A stretch of DNA of 36,647 nucleotides from Candidatus Faecaligallichristensenella faecipullorum (GTDB lineage Bacteria; Bacillota; Clostridia; Christensenellales; Aristaeellaceae), in assembly GCA_018716505.1 (NCBI GenBank), contig DVJW01000037.1, forward strand, positions 1 through 36,647, read 5' to 3'. A model generated the notes under the pieces. It did no database searches, had not been told where the DNA came from, and worked only from the letters and a program-made list of their open reading frames with translations. The position numbers and the translations under genes were made by a program. Position 1 is the stretch's first letter. Every line of letters begins with the position of its first letter. This document shows, piece by piece, positions 31,672 to 36,647 of the stretch.

Positions 31672-33504
31672 TCACGGTTCGCTTTGCGAGGTTCTAAAGG
31701 TGGCGTTGGGGGTAATCGCGGGCCGGGGCGTAGCCTCAGGCGTGGCTTCGGCCTCGGGGGAAGCCGTCTGCTGCCCCTCCGCCGCGGCCTCGGTGGGCTC
31801 GCTCTCGGGCGCATCCGTGGACAATCCCGCGGTGGCGTCCGGGGCGTTGTCGGCCTGGCTGCCCAAATAGGCGTTCAGATAATCCATATACGCCTTGGCG
31901 CCGCAATCCTCGCAGTATTCCAGCGGGGTCTCCAGGGCCAGCGCCTCTTCCAGAATCATGATCTGGCCGCCCTGGGCTCCATCGCATTCGTCGGTAATGT
32001 GCATCCTGTTATCCTGGCTTACCCATACCACGGTCTGGCCTTCCAATGCCTCAAGATCCGGCGCGTTGCAGGTATTGCACCGCTTGAATCCGGCCTCCAC
32101 CGAGCTTTCCAGGGTATACTGCTTGGCTCCATACATGCCCGAGCAGTTCTCGTCCAGGTGATAATAGCTGCCCCTGCCGGGCAGGCTATGCCAAACCAAA
32201 ATCTCGGAAGCCGGCTTGGGCGTTACCGCGGGTTCGGGAACCGGGGTAGGCTCGGGCGTGGGGAGCGGCGTGGGCTCCACCGTCGGAGTGGGTTCGGGCG
32301 TGGGCTCAACCGTGGGGACAGGCGTGGGCGTCGCGCCGCCTCCAAAGATGCGCTCCAGGAACGAGGGTTCCTGGGCCTGAGCCGTGGCTTCCGGGGTGGG
32401 CTGCTCTGTGGGCTCAGGCGTGGCAGTTTCCTCGGGCGCCGCGCTGGTCAGGGTGGCGCGCAGCTGGCCGGCCTGCTCCTCGGGCAACAGGGCCAGCATT
32501 TCCTCCATGCTCAGCTCGGGCGGATTGCACCGGTTACAGGCCAGGTAACCCTGGGCCACCGCGTCGCTCAGGCTGATTTGATGGGCGCCGCTCAGACCTT
32601 CACAGTCGTAGTTGGCATGGTAATAGAGATTATCCCCGGCCACCCAGACCATAGCCGGCTCTTCGGCGGTGGCGCTGGGCAACGGCGCAAGGGTGACGCT
32701 GGGGGTGGCCTCAGGCGTTGCCGTAGCCTCGGGCGACTCGCTGGCCTCGGGCGTTGCCGTGGCTCTGGGCGTCCTGGTGGCCCCGGGCGTTCTGGTGGCC
32801 TCGGGCGACTCGCTGGCCCCGGGCGTCCTGGTGGCCTCAGGCGACCCGCTGGCCTCGGGCGATTCGCTGGCCTCGGGCGATTCGCTGGCCTCGGGCATTC
32901 CCGTGGCTTCGGGCGATTCGCTGGCCTCGGGCGACTCGCTGGCCTCGGGCGTTCCCGTGGCCTCGGGCGACTCGCTGGCTTCGGACGTTGCGCTGGCCTC
33001 GGGCGTTGCGCTGGCTTCAGGCGCGGGAGTGGGGCCGCCGCCGATCTGATGCAGCAGGCGCTCGGCCTGATCCCCAATAAAGTTTCCGGCCTCGCCCAAA
33101 CGCTGGCCCACCCAATTCATGGAGCTGTTGAGGGCATCCCGGCCCTGTTCGGCCAGCTCCGCGCCCGCGTCGTAAATTTGGTCGACGCGCGCCTTGCCCT
33201 GCTGCTGAATCTGGGCAATGGTTTCATCCTGCACCGGAACCGTGAGCAGAAAGCTCATCAGCAAAAAGAAGGCGAACCCGGTCACCAAAGTGGTGAGCAG
33301 CTTCACGATCCAGTTCCATTGAATGCGCTTAATCCACAGCAAAATCAGACCCACCGGGTAGACCAGCACCAACAGAATCAGCGTAAGCACCGTGTAACCC
33401 ACCGGGGACTTTTTGGTTTTTTCCCGCCGTACGGGCGTGGGCGACCGGTAATTGGGCCGCTTTTCCGAGCGGATCATATAATTTTTTTCTTTGCGGCGTC
33501 CCAT
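31672..33504 (-). CDS. Large two-TM protein with E/S/P/T repeats and three Cys/His motifs
   Basis: A 610-aa membrane protein. Two TM helices (about 36-57 and 65-88) follow a basic N-terminus. A helical segment leads into a repetitive linker (about 158-271) of SPEAS/TPEAT units. Two copies of the Cys/His module follow: YYHANYDC...GYLACNRC near residue 293 and YYHLDENC...GFKRCNTC near 446, separated by a Pro/Thr/Glu linker. A degenerate third (HITDEC...YCEDC) is near 500. The TM layout and motif match the 170-aa protein at 11178-11690. Probably surface-exposed with a stalk; function unknown. The start has AAGGA upstream. Confidence 0.75.
   Translation of the reverse strand: MGRRKEKNYMIRSEKRPNYRSPTPVRREKTKKSPVGYTVLTLILLVLVYPVGLILLWIKRIQWNWIVKLLTTLVTGFAFFLLMSFLLTVPVQDETIAQIQQQGKARVDQIYDAGAELAEQGRDALNSSMNWVGQRLGEAGNFIGDQAERLLHQIGGGPTPAPEASATPEASATSEASESPEATGTPEASESPEASESPEATGMPEASESPEASESPEASGSPEATRTPGASESPEATRTPGATRTPRATATPEASESPEATATPEATPSVTLAPLPSATAEEPAMVWVAGDNLYYHANYDCEGLSGAHQISLSDAVAQGYLACNRCNPPELSMEEMLALLPEEQAGQLRATLTSAAPEETATPEPTEQPTPEATAQAQEPSFLERIFGGGATPTPVPTVEPTPEPTPTVEPTPLPTPEPTPVPEPAVTPKPASEILVWHSLPGRGSYYHLDENCSGMYGAKQYTLESSVEAGFKRCNTCNAPDLEALEGQTVVWVSQDNRMHITDECDGAQGGQIMILEEALALETPLEYCEDCGAKAYMDYLNAYLGSQADNAPDATAGLSTDAPESEPTEAAAEGQQTASPEAEATPEATPRPAITPNATFRTSQSEP
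32690..33030 (-). repeat. Tandem repeat encoding the SPEAS/TPEAT stalk
   Basis: Near-identical 12-base units (on the plus strand about CTGGCCTCGGGC with GATTCG, GACTCG or GTT variants) are repeated over roughly 340 bases within the membrane protein gene. They are in frame throughout and multiples of three, so copy number changes would lengthen or shorten the stalk without breaking the gene. Confidence 0.85.
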
Positions 33505-33593
33505 TTCATCATTCCTTTTTGCCCGGCCTGGGGCCGTTTATTGAGCGTTTCTTTCGTTGTCCCGCGCCCGGCCATTCGCGCGGCCATGGGGCC

Positions 33594-33622
33594 ATTATAC
33601 CATGATTGCACGCTTCACACAA
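33594..33622 (-). promoter_or_regulatory. Predicted promoter of the large two-TM protein gene
   Basis: On the minus strand TTGTGT (33617-33622) and TATAAT (33594-33599) are 17 bases apart, about 90 bases upstream of the start codon and directly after the preceding gene. Confidence 0.65.
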
Positions 33623-33625
33623 GCG

Positions 33626-33916
33626 TTAGAACTGATTGCGCGGATCCTTGCTGCGCCGCGGCTCGGCCCCGTCCTCCAGGTATTCAATCTCCAGCTTGTC
33701 AAAGCGGATGGGCTCCATAAAATGTTCCTGGGTAAAGCTGGTGTGGCCAAAGGCTTCATATTCGCGCTCATGTTTGTCCAACCAAAGCGGCATGGGAATA
33801 TCAAAAAAGTGACAAAGCTCCATCAGCGCGTCGTGCTCCTCCCCGCGAACGCATTCCACGGTTTTGTCCTGTATTTTCCGATGATGACGCATGATCCTGC
33901 CCCAAAGTCTGGCCAT
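33626..33916 (-). CDS. Small conserved hypothetical protein
   Basis: A 96-aa cytoplasmic protein beginning MARLWGRIMRHHRKIQD. From memory this opening, the central LCHFFDIPMPLWLDKHEREYE and the later FTQEHFMEPIRFDKLEIEYL resemble a small conserved family of Clostridia of unknown function. The ATG at 33916 has GGAGGG 9 bases upstream. No domain or catalytic motif is recognised. Confidence 0.75.
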   Translation of the reverse strand: MARLWGRIMRHHRKIQDKTVECVRGEEHDALMELCHFFDIPMPLWLDKHEREYEAFGHTSFTQEHFMEPIRFDKLEIEYLEDGAEPRRSKDPRNQF

Positions 33917-33946
33917 GAACTTGCCCTCCAAAATTGATTTTTTCTT

Positions 33947-33976
33947 ATTATAGCAGATTCTGTCGCAAGGTGGCAA
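33947..33976 (-). promoter_or_regulatory. Predicted promoter of the small conserved gene
   Basis: On the minus strand TTGCCA (33971-33976) and TATAAT (33947-33952) with an 18-base spacer, 31 bases upstream of the start codon. Confidence 0.6.
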
Positions 33977-34019
33977 AAATTTGACCAGGTTTTCGATTCT
34001 CCTGATCCGCATTTTGCGT

Positions 34020-34025
34020 TATAAT
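34020..34025 (+). promoter_or_regulatory. -10 element of the ThuA-Gfo/Idh/MocA operon
   Basis: A perfect TATAAT with only TTCTCC at the -35 distance, about 54 bases upstream of the ThuA-domain start. It may be regulated by an activator. Confidence 0.45.
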
Positions 34026-34079
34026 AGTGTTATCAACATGAATTCAAGGCATAAACTTTTCATTGGGAGGTCGATGAAT

Positions 34080-34802
34080 ATGAAAAAGGCTTTAATCGTA
34101 TGGGGCGGCTGGGATGGCCATGAACCCCAACTGGTGGCCGAGCGCTTTGGCGGATTGCTGCGCGCGGCGGATTTCGAGGTGGAAATTTCCGATACCCTGG
34201 ACGCGTTTCTGGACTATGATAAGCTGAAGGATTTGGATCTCATCGTGCCGGTGTGGACCATGGGCACCATTACCCGGGAACAGTGCCAGGGCGTGGTGCG
34301 CGCGGTGGGCATGTACGGCGTGGGTCTGGCCGGCTGTCACGGCGGCATGTGCGATTCCTTCCGCGAGGATGTGGAATGGCAATTCATGACCGGCGGCCAG
34401 TGGATCAGCCATCCGGGCGGAGACGGGGTGGAATACGCGGTCAACATCAAGCGTGGCTCCAGCCCCATCACCTTTGGACTCCATGACTTCAAGGTCTGCA
34501 CCGAGCAGTACTATGTCCATGTGGATCCGGCGGTGGAGGTGCTGGCCACCACCCGCTATCCGGTGGTCAACTATTTCCATGCCTCCAACGGCGAGGTGGA
34601 TGTGCCGGTGGCCTGGACCAAAAGATGGGGCCATGGCCGGGTGTTCTATTGCTCGCTGGGCCATCACAACGACGTGTTCGACGAGCCCACCGCTCTGGAA
34701 ATGATGCGCCGGGGCCTGCTTTGGGCCGCCGAGGGCAAGCAGATCGCGGTGGAGAATCACGTCGACCCCGAGCAGTACACCAGCGACCGCAAGATGTACT
34801 AA
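34080..34802 (+). CDS. ThuA domain-containing protein
   Basis: A 240-aa protein of the ThuA (trehalose-utilisation) family, a glutamine amidotransferase-like fold linked to disaccharide breakdown or modification. MKKALIVWGGWDGHEPQ, LDLIVPVWTMGTIT, YGVGLAGCHGGMCDSF (the elbow loop) and HPGGDGVEYAVNI are typical. Near the end WTKRWGHGRVFYCSLGHHND is the strongest family signature. The second ATG (34080) is chosen because GGGAGG lies 9 bases upstream; the first (34074) is only 3 bases from it. It is co-directional with a Gfo/Idh/MocA gene 34 bases downstream, a common pairing. Confidence 0.92.
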   Translation: MKKALIVWGGWDGHEPQLVAERFGGLLRAADFEVEISDTLDAFLDYDKLKDLDLIVPVWTMGTITREQCQGVVRAVGMYGVGLAGCHGGMCDSFREDVEWQFMTGGQWISHPGGDGVEYAVNIKRGSSPITFGLHDFKVCTEQYYVHVDPAVEVLATTRYPVVNYFHASNGEVDVPVAWTKRWGHGRVFYCSLGHHNDVFDEPTALEMMRRGLLWAAEGKQIAVENHVDPEQYTSDRKMY

Positions 34803-34836
34803 ACTCTATTGATCTTTATAAAGGAGGTCTTTCCCC

Positions 34837-35949
34837 ATGGAGCGCGTAAAGATCGGCATTGTGGGATGCGGCTGCATCAGCGGCATTTATCTTCAGAATT
34901 TTCACGGCATGTACAAGGATCTGGTGGAGGTGGTGGCGGTCTGCGACCTGATTCCCGAGCGCGCCGACGCGGCCAAGGCCCAGTACAATATCCCCTTCGC
35001 CTATTACACCGACGAGGAGATCATGGCCAATCCGGACATCGAACTGATCGTCAATCTGACCACCCCGGATCAGCACAAGCTGGTCAACGTAATGGCCCTG
35101 AACGCCGGCAAACACGCCTATTGTGAAAAGCCGCTGGCCGTGACCCGCCAGGACGGCGAGGAGCAGGTGAAGCTGGCCAAGGAAAAGGGACTGATGCTGG
35201 GCGGCGCCCCGGACACCTTCCTGGGCGGCGGCATTCAGACCTGCCGCAAGCTCATCGACGAGGGCTGGATCGGCACCCCGGTGGCGGTGCATGCCTTCAT
35301 GACCTGCCATGGGCATGAGTCCTGGCATCCGGATCCCGAATTCTATTACAAAAAGGGCGCGGGCCCGATGTTCGATATGGGGCCCTATTACCTGACCGCG
35401 CTGACCAACTTGATGGGCCCGGTGAAGAGCGTGAGCGGTTCCACCCGCATCACCTTCCCCACCCGCACCATCACCAGCGAAAAGAAATACGGCCAGATCA
35501 TCGAGGTGGAAGTGCCCACCCATATCGTGGGCATCATGAACTTTGAGAGCGGGGCCATCGGCACCATCGTGACCACCTTTGATGTATGGGAGAGCGAACA
35601 GGCCTGCATCGAGCTGTACGGCTCCGAAGGCAGCCTGCGGGTGCCCGATCCCAACACCTTCGGCGGGCCCATCCAGTTGTTGCGCCCGGGCCAGAAGGAA
35701 TGGGAAAACGTGCCCGTGGTCTATGGCTATCAGGAAAACAGCCGCGGCCTGGGCGTGGTGGATATGTGCTGCGCCATCCGCCAGGGCAGAAAGGCCCGTG
35801 CCAACTCGGATCAGACCTTCCATGTGCTGGATCTGATGTGCGCGTTCCATGACGCGGCGGATCAGAAGAAGACCGTGGAACTTAAAAGCCGCTTTGACCG
35901 CCAGCCCGCCTTGCCCATGGGCCTGATGCAGGGCGCGGAAATCCGCTGA
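34837..35949 (+). CDS. Gfo/Idh/MocA family oxidoreductase
   Basis: A 370-aa NAD(P)-dependent dehydrogenase-type protein. The Rossmann loop GIVGCGCISGIYLQNF is at about residues 7-22. CEKPLAVTRQDGE carries the conserved EKP lysine near residue 98. KGAGPMFDMGPYYLTALTNL is the second-domain helix; it has Gly-Pro-Tyr where many members have a His, which occurs in a sub-branch of this family. AAAGGAGG stands upstream at the right spacing. Paired with the ThuA-domain gene, it likely oxidises a sugar such as a disaccharide at C3; this is inference. Confidence 0.93.
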   Translation: MERVKIGIVGCGCISGIYLQNFHGMYKDLVEVVAVCDLIPERADAAKAQYNIPFAYYTDEEIMANPDIELIVNLTTPDQHKLVNVMALNAGKHAYCEKPLAVTRQDGEEQVKLAKEKGLMLGGAPDTFLGGGIQTCRKLIDEGWIGTPVAVHAFMTCHGHESWHPDPEFYYKKGAGPMFDMGPYYLTALTNLMGPVKSVSGSTRITFPTRTITSEKKYGQIIEVEVPTHIVGIMNFESGAIGTIVTTFDVWESEQACIELYGSEGSLRVPDPNTFGGPIQLLRPGQKEWENVPVVYGYQENSRGLGVVDMCCAIRQGRKARANSDQTFHVLDLMCAFHDAADQKKTVELKSRFDRQPALPMGLMQGAEIR

Positions 35950-35972
35950 CCGGAGTTTACCTCCATATGCGC

Positions 35973-36012
35973 AAAATCATCCCCCCGCACAATGTGCAGG
36001 AGGGATGATTTT
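35973..36012. terminator. Bidirectional intrinsic terminator
   Basis: AAAATCATCCC (35973-35983) and GGGATGATTTT (36002-36012) are perfect complements, with inner pairing GCAC/GTGC (35987-35990/35994-35997). It has A-runs and T-runs on both sides and serves the dehydrogenase operon and the converging gene at the right end. Confidence 0.9.
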
Positions 36013-36026
36013 ATATACTTCTTAGA

Positions 36027-36647
36027 CTATTCCTTCACATATAGGGCGTTCAAGAACCACTGGCCTTCCTGCTGGACAAATTCATAGCATTCATGCTGCA
36101 CGGCATCAGAACTTTCGATTTGAACTTCCAACCGCAGTACTGGTCCTTCCTCCCCATTCTGATCCTCTACAAAAAATTTCTGTATTGCTTCCTCTATTTC
36201 TGCCTGATCATCGTCATTCATCTGACTTAAGCGAGTCATTACTGCTTCGCGAAGCGCCAGATACTCCTCAGACAGCTGGTACTCCTGCTCTTCTAAGATA
36301 TGATCCTCCTCCGCTTGATACCCTAACACCTCCAGTAACAGAAAGATCCGTTCCATAGGATTCAACGCTTCCATCGATGCCATCTCTTCCTGCGTCAAAA
36401 CCGTCTCCATGTGAAGAACGCTGATAGAAACATCCTCTTGGTATTCTTCCGTCAAATTCTTGCAAAGTCTCGCCAGAGCTTCCATCATGTGAGTTTCACG
36501 AGATACATCCAATCCGTGCAGTTCATTCACACCAATGTATTCTTGTGCCCTAGGCTGTTCTGGTTCCGAAGTCCTTTCATTCTCCTCAGGCTTCAAGGTT
36601 TCTTCAGGTTTCGGCGTTTCCGCGGGATTGGGTGTTCCCTCAGGTAT
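36027..36647 (-). CDS. 3' part of an acidic, linker-containing protein (gene runs off the window)
   Basis: The frame is open from the stop at 36027 to the right edge, so only the C-terminal 206 residues are seen. It opens with a Pro/Glu/Thr linker (PEGTPNPAETPKPEETLKPE), then an acidic, mainly helical domain of about 170 residues with many Glu/Gln, ending ECYEFVQQEGQWFLNALYVKE, which looks like a DUF-type NTF2-like closing strand. The linker suggests a secreted or membrane-anchored protein. Base composition is AT-richer than its neighbours. I do not recognise the family. The start lies outside the window. Confidence 0.7.
   Translation of the reverse strand: MPEGTPNPAETPKPEETLKPEENERTSEPEQPRAQEYIGVNELHGLDVSRETHMMEALARLCKNLTEEYQEDVSISVLHMETVLTQEEMASMEALNPMERIFLLLEVLGYQAEEDHILEEQEYQLSEEYLALREAVMTRLSQMNDDDQAEIEEAIQKFFVEDQNGEEGPVLRLEVQIESSDAVQHECYEFVQQEGQWFLNALYVKE

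Noticed and set aside
32690-33030. CRISPR-like regular repeats
   Set aside because: Units are short, contiguous and in frame within a coding sequence; there are no spacers.
31582-33720. 712-codon Gly/Arg-rich plus-strand frame
   Set aside because: Low-complexity antisense of the SPEAS/TPEAT repeat gene. The minus-strand gene has TM helices, Cys/His modules, promoter and terminator.

Overview
The window looks like a chromosomal piece of a GC-rich, Gram-positive-type Clostridia/Firmicutes bacterium, probably gut-associated. This is inferred from strong GGAGG ribosome sites, sigma-A promoters, a T-box leader on leuA, a YesM/YesN-type two-component system beside an LplB/LplC-type ABC importer, a DUF1540 protein and an IS30-family element. 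No rRNA, tRNA or CRISPR was seen.

Layout. 1-3.3 kb: inorganic pyrophosphatase behind a hairpin-rich leader, a GyrI-like effector-binding protein, and a divergent AraC regulator/URO-D-family enzyme pair. 3.3-6.6 kb: an Lrp/AsnC regulator divergent from a MATE exporter across a 128-bp regulatory region with two consensus promoters and nested palindromes, followed by an IS30 element with long palindromic ends. 6.6-9.3 kb: a flavodoxin-like protein behind a palindromic operator, and 2-isopropylmalate synthase behind a leucine-type T-box. 9.3-13.7 kb: a secreted protein with two YARHG domains, a DnaA-box cluster, a small two-TM protein with a Cys/His motif, a J-domain protein and an APH-fold kinase. 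14.0-18.35 kb (+): an operon of a catalytically degenerate alpha/beta hydrolase, a ROK kinase, a 16-aa ORF, an MFS transporter and a Gfo/Idh/MocA dehydrogenase. 18.35-19.0 kb: a non-coding island of about 19 consecutive palindromes. 19.0-31.15 kb (-): sensor kinase, response regulator, solute-binding protein, two permeases, nucleoside hydrolase-like protein, ribokinase, URO-D-like protein, nucleoside hydrolase and a second URO-D-like protein. 31.3-33.9 kb: DUF1540 protein, a large two-TM protein with Pro/Glu/Ser/Thr repeats and three Cys/His motifs, and a small conserved protein. 34.0-35.95 kb (+): a ThuA-domain protein and a second Gfo/Idh/MocA protein. The right end holds the 3' part of an AT-richer gene that runs off the window.

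The main candidate for an undescribed system is the 19.0-31.15 kb locus. It carries all the parts for sensing, importing and splitting a ribosyl-type compound and phosphorylating the sugar. Two divergent URO-D-fold proteins, in which the HxCG metal motif reads HFDG or HLDG, are translationally embedded with the nucleoside hydrolases. A plausible reading is uptake and dismantling of a modified nucleoside or related glycoside; the substrate cannot be told from sequence. Other leads are the palindrome island and its dispersed repeat family, the DnaA-box cluster away from any visible dnaA, and a membrane-anchored Cys/His-motif family present twice in the window.
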